Shown here: positions 32,269 through 44,700 of the stretch, piece after piece
Layout of the letters: each line of letters opens with the position of its first letter
Numbering within the stretch: position 1 is the first letter of the stretch
Assembly: GCF_002878395.1 (NCBI RefSeq)
Contig: NC_061118.1
Location: 5,239,575-5,303,574, forward strand
DNA length: 64,000 bases
Direction: 5' to 3'
Source of the DNA: Capsicum annuum
Taxonomy: Eukaryota; Streptophyta; Magnoliopsida; Solanales; Solanaceae
Program-made: the position numbers and the translations under genes
The notes under the pieces: model-generated
Database searches by the model: none
Told to the model about the DNA's origin: nothing
Seen by the model: the letters and a program-made list of their open reading frames with translations, nothing else

Positions 32269-32712
32269 AAAGAGGTGAGGGTACTTGGTTTACATGTCTA
32301 GTTATGCTTCCTAAGTAGCTCCCTCAACTGACTGATTCCGCCAAAGAACCTTAACTAGAGGGACTTCTTTGTTCCTCAGTCTACGAATCTGATAGTCTAG
32401 GATTTCAACTGGAATTTCCTCATAAGAGAGGCTGTTCTGAACATCTATGCTCTGAATAGGGACTAAAATTAATGGGTCACCTATGAACTTCTTGGGCAAG
32501 GAGACATAGAACACTGGATGAACTGAGGCTAGATCTGAAGACAACTTGAGCCCATAAGCTACCTTACTGAAGCGAATAAGAATTTTAAAGGGACCGACAT
32601 ATCGGGGACTGAGTTTTCCCTTCTTGTCGAACCTCTTCACTCCCTTCATGGGAGAGATCTTAAAATTGATAAGGTCATCAGTCTCAAACTCGAGATCCTT
32701 TATTGAATAGGC
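32269..32712 (-). pseudogene. integrase C-terminal region of a Ty3/gypsy chromovirus
   Basis: Reading from 32712 downward, the frame gives KDLEFETDDLINFKISP, then MKGVKRFDKKGKLSPRYVGP, then SVHPVFYVSLPKKF, EEIPVEILD and NKEVPLVKVLWRN. This is the highly conserved GPY-module and chromodomain-proximal tail of plant chromovirus integrase. The frame is open for 112 codons from 32649. It then hits TAG at 32313-32311 where the family has Trp (VE.ATWE), and two more stops (32302 and 32290) before the conserved KYPHLF (about 32286-32269). In a live element this domain binds host DNA or chromatin during integration. Here the copy is truncated at its 5' side and has nonsense codons, so it is not functional. 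Confidence 0.85.
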
Positions 32713-32776
32713 ATGAATGGGAACATGAGAACACTACTGAGTCTGAAACGTTATGCATGAATTGAATACTCTGAAT

Positions 32777-35700
32777 TGGATATCGATCGGGACATGCTAG
32801 GGGAGGTTGGTCATCATTCTAGTATGGTCCCTTTAAATTTTTGTGGCTATTTGGGTGGATAAATGGGCAAAACGATGTGAACGGGGCACTTTCGATCTAA
32901 ATTGGTGTGCTATGACCCACGATTTCAGGGGTGAGCCTGGGGTCCGAGTGTACTGTGGGACAAAAATAAACCGGGGCATGCCAGGGAGGTTAATAACATC
33001 CCAGTGTGGTCCGTTTAAATTTTTGTGGCAATTTGGGTGGATAAACGAACAAAACGGCACAAACAAGGTGTTTTCAGGCCAAATCGATGTGCTATAGCCT
33101 ATGGTTTTGGGGTTGGGCCTAGGGTCCGAGCTTGTTGTAGGCAAAAAATTGATCGGGGCATGCCAAAGAGATTGGGGATCATCCAAGTGTGGTCCGTTTA
33201 AATCTTCGTGGCCATTTGGGTGGACAAACGGGTGAAAGGTCATGAGCAGGGTGTTTTTTGCCAAATTGGTTTGCTATAGCCCATAGTTTTAGTAGTGGGC
33301 TCGGGGTTCAGGCGTGCTGTGGGCTGAAAATAGATCGGGGCATGACAGGGAGGTTAGGGATATTTCCAGTATGGTTAGTTTAATTTTTGTGCCTATTTAG
33401 GTGGACAAACGGGCAAAACGGCACGAACGGGGTATTTTTGGGCCAAATTGGTGTGCTAACCCATGGTTTTAGGGGTAGGATCGGGGTTCGAGCGTGCTGT
33501 GGGTCGAAGATCAATCGGGGCTTGCCAGGGAGGTTGAGTATTGTCCTAGTGTGGTCTGTTTAAATTTTTATGGCAATTTGGGTGGACAAATGGGTGAAAC
33601 AACACAAATAGGGTATTTTTAGGGCAAATTGTTGTGCTATAGCCTTCGATTTAGGGGGTGGACCCGGTGTTCGAGTGTGATATGGGCCAAAAATTGATCG
33701 AGGTCTGGCAGAGAGGTTGGAGATCATCCCAGTGTGGTCATTTTAAATTTTTATGGCCATTTGGATGGACAAACAGACAAAATAGCACAAACGGGGCATT
33801 TTTAAGCCAAATCGATGTGCTATAGCCCAAGGTTTTGGGGGTGGACTTGGAGTTCGGGCATGCTGTGGGACAAAAATTGACTGGGGCATGCCATAGAGTT
33901 TGGGGATCATCCCATTATGGTCCGTTTATATTTTCGTGGCCATTTGGGTGGACAAACCAGTGAAACAGCGAGAATGGGTAAATTTTAGGCCAAATAAGTG
34001 TGCAATAGCCTACAATTTCGGGGGTGTGCCCGGGGTCCGAGAGTGCTGTGGGACAAAAATAAATCGGGCCATGCCAGGGTGGTTGAGGATCATCCCAATG
34101 TGGTCCATTTAAATTTTTGTGGCAATTTGGGTGGACAAACGAGCAAAACGGAGCAAACGGGGCATTTTTGGGCCAAATCGATGTGTTATATAGCCCACGA
34201 TTTTGGGGGTGGGCTTCGGGTCTGAGCATGATGTAGGTCAATAATTGACCGAGCCATTCCAGGAAGGTAGGGGATCATCTCAGTATGGTCCGTTTAAATT
34301 TTTGTGGCTATTTAGGTGGACAAATGGGCAAAATGGCGCGAACAAGGCATTTTTGAGCCAATCAGTGTGCTATAGCCCACAACTTTGGGGTTGGGCTCGA
34401 GGACCGGGCATTCTGTTAGCCAAAAATCGACTGGGGCATACCAAAGAGGTAAGGGATCATTCCAGTATGGTCCGTTTAAATTTTCGTGGCCATTTGGGGT
34501 AGACAACAGGTGAAACAACGAGAATGGGGCATTTTTAGGACAAATTGATGTGTTGTAGCCTACGGTTTTGGGGGTGGGTCTGGGGTCTAGACGTGTTGTG
34601 GAAGAAAAACTGACTGAGGCATGCTAGGAAGGTTGGGGATCATCCCTGTGTGGTTTGTTTAAATTTTGTGGATATTTGAGTGGACACATAGTGCGAACGG
34701 GGTATTTTTAGGTCAAATCGGTGTGTTATAACCCACAATTTTGGAGTGGGCTCGATGTTCGGGTGTGCTGTGGGCCAAAAATATACCGAGACATGACAGG
34801 GTGGTTAGGGATTGTCCCAATATGGTCCGTTTAATTTTTTGTGGACATTTAGGGGGACAAACGGTCAAAACGGTGTGAACAAGGCATTTTCAGGTTAAAT
34901 AGGTATGCCATTGTCCACGGTTTTGGGGATGGACCCGGGATCTGAGTATTTTATGGGCCAAAATTCTATCAGGGCATACCAGGGAGATTGGGGATCATCC
35001 CAATTTGGTCTGTTTAAATTTTTGCTGTCATTTGGGTGGACAAACAGGCAAAACGGCACGAACGGAGCATTTTTAGTCCAAATCGGTGTATATAACCCAC
35101 AGTTTTGGGGTAGGCTAAGGGTTCAGGTATGCTATGGGTCGAAAATCTATTGAGGTATGCCAGGGAGGTTGGAAATCGTCACTGTGGTCCGTTTAAATTT
35201 TTATAGCCATTTGGGGTGGACTACAGGTGAAACGGCGTGAATGAGGAGTTTTCGAGCCAAATCTGTGTGCTATAGTCCACAATTTCAGAGGTAGACCTGG
35301 GATCTAAACGTGTTGTGGGACGAATCGATTGGGACGTGCTAAAGAGTTTGAGGATCATCCTAGTGTGGTTCATTTAAATTTTTGTGGCCATTTGGGTAGA
35401 CAAATGGGGAAACGGCATGAACGGGGAATTTTTAGGCCAAATCGGTGTGCTATTGCCCATGGTTTTGGGATTGGGCTCGGGGTCTGAGCATGCAGTCGGT
35501 TAAAAATAGATCGAGGCATGCCAAGGAGGTTGGGTATCATCCCAGTGTGGTCTGTTTAAATTTTTGTGGCTATTTGGGTGGACAAACAGGAGAAACAGCG
35601 TGAACAGGGCATTTTCGAGCTAAACCGGTTTGCTATAGCTCACGGTTTTGAGGGTGGGCCCAGGGTTCGAGCGTGCTGTGGGTTCAAAATTTATCGAGTC

Positions 35701-38700
35701 ATGCCAGGGTCATTGGGGATCATTCTAGTATGGTCCATTTAAATTTTTGTGGCCATTTAGGTTCATAAATGGGTGAAATAAAGCGAACAGGGCATTTTCA
35801 AGCCAAGTCGGTGTGCTATAGCCCACATTTTTGGGGGTAGGCCTGGGGTCTGGGCGTGCTGTAGATTGGAAATCGATAGAGGTATGCCAGAGAGGTTGAG
35901 GATCATATTAGTATGGTTTGTTTAATTTTTTGTGGCCATTTGGGTCGACAAACGGGCGAGACTGCGCGAATGGGGCTTTTTCACGCTAAATTGGTGTGAT
36001 ATAACCCACGGTTTTAGGGGTGGGCTTAGATTTTGGGAGTCTAGGGGGTCAAAAATCAATCAGATCATGCCAGGGAGGTTGGGGATCATCCCAGGGTCGT
36101 CCGTTTAAATTTTCGTGGCCATTTGGGTGGTCAAACAGGCAAAATGGCACTATCAGGGTATTTTTGAGCCCAATCGGGGTGTAACAGCCACGGTTTTGGG
36201 GGTGACCCCGGGTTTCGGGTATGCTGTAGGTCAAAAATCAATCGAGGCATACCAGGTAGGTTGGGGATCATCCCAGTATGGTTCGTTTAAATTTTTGTGG
36301 CCACTTGGTTGGACAAATGGGTAAAATGGCTTGAACGAAGCTTTTTTTGGGCTAGGGGTCCGAGCGTGTTGTGGGCAAAAAATTAACTGGGGCATGCTAG
36401 AGAGGTTGGGGATCGTCCTAGTGTGGTCCATTTAATTTTCCACGGCCATTTGCGTGGACAAACGGGTGAAAAAGTGAATGAGGCATTTTAGGGCCAAATC
36501 AGTGTGCTATATCCTACGGTTTTGAAGGTGGACCCAGGGTCCGGGCATGTTGTGTACCAAAATTGATGGAGGTGTGCAAAGGAGTTTGGGGATTGTCCCT
36601 GTGTGGTCCATTTAATTTTTTGTGGCCATTTGGGTTGACAAACGGGAGAAATGATGCGAACGGGGCATTTTTGGGCTAAATCGATGTGCTATAGCCCACG
36701 ACTTCGGGGGTGGGCCTAGGGGTCCGGGAATTATGTGGGTCAAAAATCGACCGGGTTGTGCCAAGGAGGTTGGGGATCATCCCAGTGCAGTTCGTTTAAA
36801 TTTTCGTGGCTATTTGGGTGGACAAACGGTGTGAGTGGGGCATTTTTGAGCCAAATCAGTGTCCTATAACGCACAATTTTGAGGGTGGGTCCGGTGTCTG
36901 GGCGTGCTATGGGCCAAATCTGTGTTCGTATGTGCTGTGGACAAACAAGAAAAACGGCAAAATGGGGCATTTTCAGGCCAAATTGGTGTGCCATAGCACA
37001 TGCTTTTGGGGCGAGCCCGGGGTTCGCGCATTATGTGGGTCAAAATTGACCGGGGCATGCCACGGAGGTTGGGTATCACCCCTGTGTGGTTTGTTTAAAT
37101 TTTTGTTGCCATTTGGGTGGACAAATGGGCAAAACAATGCGAATGAGGAATTTTTGGGCCAAATCGAGGTGCAGTAGACCACAGTTTTGGGGGTGGGCCC
37201 GGGTTTCGGCTGAGCTGTGGGTCCAAAATTGATTGGGGTGTTCCAGGGAGGTTGGGGATAATCCCAGTATGGTCCGTTTAAATTTTTGTGGCCATTTGGT
37301 TTTACAAAGTAGCGAAATAGCACAAATTGGGCTTTTTTGGGTCAAATCGGTGTGCTATATCCCATGGTTTTAGGAGTGGTCCCAGGGTCCAGGTGTGCTT
37401 TAGACCAAAAATCAATCGGGGTATGCCAGGGAGGTTGGGAACGTCCCAGTATCATTCGTTTAAATTTTCGTGGCTATTTGGGTGGACAAACGGGCGAAAT
37501 GGCACAAATGAGGTATTTTCGGGCCAATTGGAGTGCTATAGCGCATGATTTTTGGGATGGGCCCAGGATCCAGGCGTGTTGTGAGTCGAAAATCGATCGG
37601 GGCATGAAAGGAGGTTTGGGATCATCCCTGTATGGTCTGTTTTAATTTTTTTGACTATTTGGGTGGACAAACAGGCAAAACGGCGCGAAACGGGCATTTT
37701 TGGGCCAAATAGTTTGCCATAGCCCACAATTTTGGGGTGGGCTCAGGGTTCGAGCATGATATGGGCCTAAATTCAATCAGGGCAAGCTATAGAGGTTGGG
37801 ATCATCCCAATGTAGTCCGTTTAATTTTTTGTGGGCATATGGGTGGACAAATGGGAGAAATGACGGGAATGAGGTGTTTTCGGGCCAAATCAAAGTGATA
37901 TAGCCCAAGGTTTTGGGGGTAGGCCTGGGGTCCAAATGTACTGTGGGTCTAAAATCAACTGAGGTGTGAAAGGGAGGTTGGATCATCCCAGTGTGGTCGT
38001 TTTAAATTTTTGTGGACATTTAGGTGGACAAACGGATAAAACAGTACAAATAAGGCATTTTTGGTACAAATTGGTGTGCTATAGCCCACGGTTTTGGGAA
38101 TGGGCGCAGGTTCCAGGCGTGCTATTGGCCAAAAATTGATTGAGGCATGCCAGGGAGGTTGGGGATCATCCCAGTGTAGTCCATTTAAATTTTTGTGGCC
38201 ATTAAAGGGCAAAACAGAGTGAAAGTGGCAGTTTTGGGCCAAATCGATATGTTTTAGCCCACGATTTTGGGGTCGGACTTGGGATCCGGGCGTGTTGTAG
38301 GCCAAAAATCAACTGAGGCATGCCAGGGAGGTTTAGGATTATCCTAGTGAAGTCTGTTTAAATTTTCGTGGACATTTGAGAGGACGAACAGGTGAAACGG
38401 TGCGAACGAGGCATTTTCGGTCAATATCGGTATTACATAGCCCATGGTTTTGTGGGTGGGCTCGTGTTCCGGGTATGCTGGGGTCCAAAAATTGATTGAG
38501 GCATGCCAAGAAGGTTGGGGATCATCCCAGTGTAGTCCGTTAAAATTTTTGTGGCCATTTAGGTGGACAAATGGGCGAAATGGCGCGAATGAGGCATTTT
38601 TAGGCCAAATCGATGTGCTATAGACCACGATTTTGGGGATGGGTCAGGGTTTGGGTGTAATCTAGGCCAAAAATCGATCGGGATATGTCAGGGATGTTGG

Positions 38701-41700
38701 GGATCATCCGAGTGTGGTCATTTTATATTTTGGTGGCCATTTGGGGTGGACAAAGGGCGAAACGGCGTGAACGGGGCATTTTTGGGCTAAATTGGTGTGA
38801 TATAGCCCACGGTTTTGCGGGTGGGCTTGGAGTCTGGGCGTATTGTAGACTGAAAATCAACCGGCACATTTTAGAGAGGTTGGGGATCATTTCAGTATGG
38901 TCTGTTTAATTTTTTGTGGCTATTTGGGTGGACAAATGGGCGAAACGGCATGAATGGGGCCTTTTCGGGCAAAATTGGTGTGCTATAGCCCACGATTTTG
39001 GGGGTAGGCCCGGGGTTTGGGAGTGCTGTGGTTCAAAAATTGACTGGGGCGCTCTAGGGTGGTTGGGGATCATCCCAGTATGGTATGTTTAAATTTTCGT
39101 GACCATTTGGGTGGACAAACGATCAAAACGGCATGAACGAGGATTTTTTGAGCTAAATCGGTGAGCTATAGCTCACGGATTTTAGGGTGGGTCCTGGGTT
39201 CGGGAGTGTTGTGGGACAAAAATTGACCGGGGTATGTCAAGAAGTCTAGGGATCATCCCAGTGTAGTCAGTTTAAATTTTTTTGGCCATTTATGGTGGAC
39301 AAACGGGCAAAACAGCACGAACGGGTTATTTTCGAGGCAAATCGGTGTGCTATAGCCCACGATTTTGGGGGGAGCCTGAGGTCCAAGCGTGTTGTGGGTT
39401 AAAATTTAACCGGGGCATGCCAGGGAGGTTCGGAATCTCCCCTGTTTGGTCCATTTAAATTTTCATGGCCATTTGGGTGGACAAACGGGCAAAACGGCGC
39501 GACCGGGGCATATTCGGGATAAATTGGTGTGCTTTAGCCCACAGTTTTAGGGGTGGTCCAGAGGTTCGGGCGTGCTGTGGGCCAAAAATTGGTCGGGGCA
39601 TGCCAGGGAGGTTGAAGATTACCCCAGTTTAGTTTGTTTAAATTTTCATGGACATTTGGGTGGACAAATGGGCTGAAGGGCGCGAATAGGGCATTTTCAG
39701 GTTATATCGGTGTACTATAGCCTACGTTTTAAGGGGTGGGCCTGGGTTCGAGCGTCTTGTGGGCCAAAAATCGATCGAGGCATGCTAGGGAGGTAAATGA
39801 TCATCCCAGTGTGGTCCATTTAATTTTTCATTGCTATTTGGGTGGAAAATGGGCAAAACGGCAAGAACGGGGCATTTTTCAAGAAAAATCGGTGTGCTAT
39901 AGCCCACGGTTTTAGGGGCAGGGCCGTGGTCCAGGCGTGCTGTGGGCCAAAAATCGACCAAGGAATTTCAGGAAGGTTGTATATCATCCTAGTGTGGTCC
40001 GTTGAAATTTTGGTAGCCATTTATGTGGACAAACGGGTGAAATGGCACGTACGGGGTATTTTCGAGCCAAAACGATATGCTATAGCTCACGGTTTTGGGA
40101 GTGGGCCTGGGATCCGGGCGTGCTGTGCGTTGAAAATCGACCAGGGCATGTCAGGGAGGTTGGATATCATCCCTTTTGGTCCGTTTAAATTTTTGTGGTT
40201 ATTTGGGTGGATAAACGGGCAAAACAGCATGAACGGGATATTTTTGAGCCAAATTGGTGTGGTATAGCCCATGGTTTTGGGAGTGGCCTCGAGGTTCAGG
40301 CATGGGTCAAAAATTAATCGGGGCGTGCTAGGGTGGTTGGGGATCATCCCGGTGTAGTTCGGTTAAATTTTCGTGGCCATTTAGGTTAATAAATAGGAAA
40401 AATGGTGCGAACGAGGCATTTTCAGGCCAAATCGATGTGCTACAGACCATGGTTTCAGGGGTGGGCCCGAGGTCCGGGTGTGCTGTGGGTTAAAAAATGA
40501 TTGGGGCATGCCAGGGAGGTTGGGGATCATTCAGTGTGGTCTGTTTAAATTTTTGGTTCCATTTGGGTGGACAAATGGGAAAAATGGTGCGAACGAGGCA
40601 TTTTTAAACCAAATCAGTGTGCTATAGTCCACGGTTTTGGGGGTGAACCCGGGGTCCGGGCGTGCTGTGGGCCAAAAACTGATTGGTGCATGCCAGGGAT
40701 ATTGGGGATCATCACAATGCAGACCGTTTAAATTTTTGTGGCTATTTAGGTAGACAAAACAGTGAAATGAGGCGAACGGGGCATTTTCGAGCCAAATCGG
40801 TGTGCTATAGCACACAGCTTCGGGGGTGAGCCTGGGGTCCGGGCGTGGTGTTGGCCAACATCGTACCAGTGTGGTCAGTTTAAATTTTTATGGCCATTTG
40901 GGGTGGACAAATGGGTGAAACGGCGCAAATGGGGCATTTTCGGGCTAAATCGGTATGTTATAGCCCACTATTTTCGGGGTGGGCTCGAGGTTCAAGCGTG
41001 CTATGGGCCAAAAATCAATTGGTTTATGACAGGGAGGTTTGGGATTATCCCAGCGTTGTCTGTTTAGTTTTTCGAAGCCATTTGTATGGACAAACGGGCA
41101 AAACAACACGAACGGGGCAATTTCGGGCCAAATCGACGTGCTATAGCCCACGATTTAAGGAGTGGGCCTGGGTTCTAGGAGTGCTGTGGGACAAAAATTG
41201 ACCTGGGCGTGCTAGAGAGGTTGGGGATCATCCCAGTTTTGTTCGTTTAAATTTTCATGGCTATTTGGGTGGTTAGACGGGCGAAATAGCTCGAACGAGG
41301 CATTTTTGGGCAAAATTGGAGTGCTATAGTCCACGATTTTGGGGGTGGGCCCGGTATTAGGGCGTGCTATGGGATAAAAATCAACCAGGGATCTCCAGGG
41401 AGGTTGGGGATTATCCCAGTATGGTCCATTTAAATTTTTTTGGCCATTTGGGCGAACTAATGTCAAAATAGCGTGAATGGGGCGATTTCGGGCCAAATTA
41501 GTGTGCTATAGCACACGGTTTTGGGGTTGGACCCGGGGTTTGGGCGTGTTATGGGAAAACAATCGATTAGGACATGCCTGGAAGGTTGGAGATCATACAG
41601 TATAGTCCGTTAAATTTTCCATGGGCATTTGGATGGACAAACGGGCAAAACAACGTGAACAGGGTGTTTTTGGGCCAAATCGGTGAGCTATAGTTCACAA

Positions 41701-44700
41701 TTTTAGGGGTGGGCCCAGGGTTCTATCGTGCTGTGGATAAAAAATCTACCGAGGCTTGCGAGGTAGGATGAGGATCATCCTAGTAAAGTCTGTTTAAATT
41801 TTTTTGGCCATTTGGGTAGACAAACGGGCGAAACGGTACGGGGAATTTTCCGGCCAAATCGATATGCTATAGCCCACGGTTTCAGCGGTTGGCCTAGGGT
41901 CCGAGCGTGATGTGGGATAAAAATCAAATTGGGTATGCCAGGGAGGTTGGGCATCATCTCAGTATGGTCCGTTTAAATTTTTGTAGCCATTTAGGGTGGA
42001 CAAATGGGCGAAACGGTGCAAACAGGGCATTTTCAAGCCAAACTGGTGTGCCCGAGGTCCAGTGTACTGTGGGCCAAAAATTGACCAGAGAGTGTCATGG
42101 AGGTTGAAAATCATCCCAGTGTAATTCATTTACATTTTTATGGCATGTGGGTGGATAAACGGGTGAAACTGCTCGAATGGGGCATTTTTAGGTGAAATTA
42201 GTGTGCTATAGTAAATGATTTTAGGGGTGGGCCCAGGGTTCGATCGTGTTATTGGCAGAAAATTGACTGGGGCATGCCAGGGAGGTTGGGATTGTCCCAG
42301 TGTGGTCCGTTTAATTTTTTGTGGCTATTAGGGTGGACAAACAAGCAAAACGACGGGAATGGGATATTTTTGGGCCAAATTGGTGTTCTATGGCCCACGG
42401 TTTCAGGGGTGGGACTTGGGTTCGGGCGTGCTGTCGGTTCCAAAAATTGGTCGAGGCAGACCAAAGAGGTTAGAGGTCATCCCAGTATGGTCGTTTTAAT
42501 TTGTCGTAGCCCTTTGTGTGTACAACCGGGTGAAACTGCATGAACGAGGCATTTTTGAGCCAAATCGGTGTGCTATAGCCTACGGTTTTGGGGGTGGGCC
42601 CGAGTTCTGGGTGTGCAATGAGTCAAAAAGTTGATCGGGGCATGCGAGGGAGGTTGGGGATCATCCTAGTATGGTCCGCTTAAATTTTTATGGCCATTTG
42701 GGGCGGACAAATGAGCGAAACAGCGCAAATGGGGAATTTTTAGGCCAAATGGTGTACTATAGCCCATGGTTTTAGGGGTGGTCCCGGGGTCCAAGCATGC
42801 AAAATCGATCGGGGCATGCCAGGAAGGTTGGAGATTATCCTTGTACAGTTATTTTAAATTTTTGTGGCCATTTGGGTGGACAAACGGATGAAATGACGTG
42901 AATGGGGCATTTTAAGGCCATATGAGTGTGCTATAGCCCTCGGTTATGGGGATGGGTCTGTGGTCCAGACGTGGTTTAGGCCAAAAATTGAACGAGGAAT
43001 GCCAGTGAGGTTGGGGATCATCCTAGTGTGGTCCGTTTAATTTTTCGTGGCCATTTGGGTATATAAAAGGGCAAAATGGCTCGCACGGGGCATTTTCAGG
43101 CCAAATCGGTGTGCTATTGCCCACGATTTTGGGGGTAGGCTTGGGGTTCAGGTGTGCTGTTGTCCAAAAAGTGATCGGGGTATGCCAGGGAGTTTGAGAA
43201 TCATCCCATTGTGTACTTTTTAAATTTTTATGGCCATTTGGGTGGACAAAAGGGTGAAACGGCATAAGCGGTGCATTTTTCGGTCCAAATTGATGTGCTA
43301 TAGCCACCGTTTCGAAGGTGGGCCCAGGGATCGGGTGTGTTGTAGATCGAAAATCGATCGGGGCATACTAGGGAGGTTGGGGATCTTCCTAGTGTGGTCT
43401 GTTTAATTGTTCGTGGCCATTTAGGTGGACAAACGGGCGAAATGGCGCGAACGGAGCAGTTTTGGGATAAATTATGCTATCGCCCAAGGTTTCGGAGATG
43501 GGCCCGGGCGTGCTGTGGGCTAAAAAAATACTGGGGCGTGCTAGGGAGGTTTGGGATCGTCCTAGTGTGGTCCGTTTATTTTTATGGCCATTTAGGTGGA
43601 CAAACAGGCAAAACGGCATGATCGGGGCATTTTTGGGCCGAATAGGTGTGCTATAGCCCACGGTTTAAGGGGTGAAGCTGGGGTTTAGGTCTGATGTGGG
43701 CCGAAAATTGATTGAGTCATGCCAGGGAGGTTGAGAATCATCCCAGTGCAGTCCGTTTAATTTTTTATGGCTATTTGTGTGGACAAACGGACAAAACGGC
43801 GCAAACGGGGCATTTTTGGGCCAAATTAGTTTGCTATAGCCCATGGTTTTGAGGGTGAGATCGGGGTTCGGGCGGGCTGTAGGTCACAAATTGATTGGGG
43901 TGTGTCATAGAGGTTGGAGATCATCCCAGTGGGGTTCATTTAAATTTTTCTTTCCATTTAGTTGAACAAACGGGCAAAACGCCATGAACGGGGAGTTTTC
44001 AGGCTAAATCAGTTAGTATAGCCCATGGTTTCGGGGGTGGGCTAGGGGTCCGGGCGTACTGTGGGACAAAAATCAACCTGAGCGTGTCAGGGAGGTTGAA
44101 AATCATTCTAGTATGGTCTGTTTAATTATTCATGGCCATTTGGGTGGACAAACGGGCGAAACAGTACGACCAGGGAATTTTTGAGCCAAATCGGTGTGCT
44201 ATAGCCCACGATTTTGGGAGTTGGCCCGGGGTCCGAGTGTATTGTGGGATAAATATCAATCAGGGTATGCCATGGAGGTTAGGATCGTCCCTGTGCGGTC
44301 CGTTTAATTATTTGTGGACTTTTGAGTGGATAAACGGGCGAAATGGCACGAATGGGGCATTTTCAAGCCAAATCGGTGTGCTATAGCCTACGGTTTCAGG
44401 GGTGGGCTCGGGGTCCGGCCATGCTGTAGGCCCAAAATTGACTGGGGCAAGCCAGGGAGGTTGGTGATTGGCCCAATGTGGTTTGTTTAATTTTTCATGG
44501 CCATTTGGGTGTACAAACAGGTGAAACTACACGAATGAGGCATTTTTTGGCCAATCGGTGTGCTATAGCCTATGGTTTTGAGGGTGGGAATAGGGTCTGG
44601 GTGTGTTGCAGGCCAAAAATCAACCAGAGCATGGAAAGGAGGTTAGGGATAGTCCCAGTTTGGTCTGTTTAAATTTTTGTGGCCACTTGGGGGACAAACG

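Larger units (their letters stand above)
29149..32776 (-). mobile_element. Ty3/gypsy chromovirus fragment inserted in the satellite
   Basis: Non-satellite DNA interrupts the array. On the minus strand it reads, in order: C-terminal integrase coding sequence (32712-32269), a spacer, a polypurine tract (31868-31853) and one long LTR starting tgtaagatacc (31852 down to about 29149). The rest of pol, gag, the primer site and the 5' LTR are absent, so this is a 3' fragment of about 3.6 kb. The left border falls in a monomer after ggacaaac and the right border resumes at cgatcggg. About 105 bp of monomer is therefore missing and no target duplication can be seen. Confidence 0.8.

Noticed and set aside
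29149..32776. Complete LTR retrotransposon in the array
   Set aside because: Only one LTR and the integrase tail are present; no reverse transcriptase, gag, primer site or second LTR is found before the satellite resumes.
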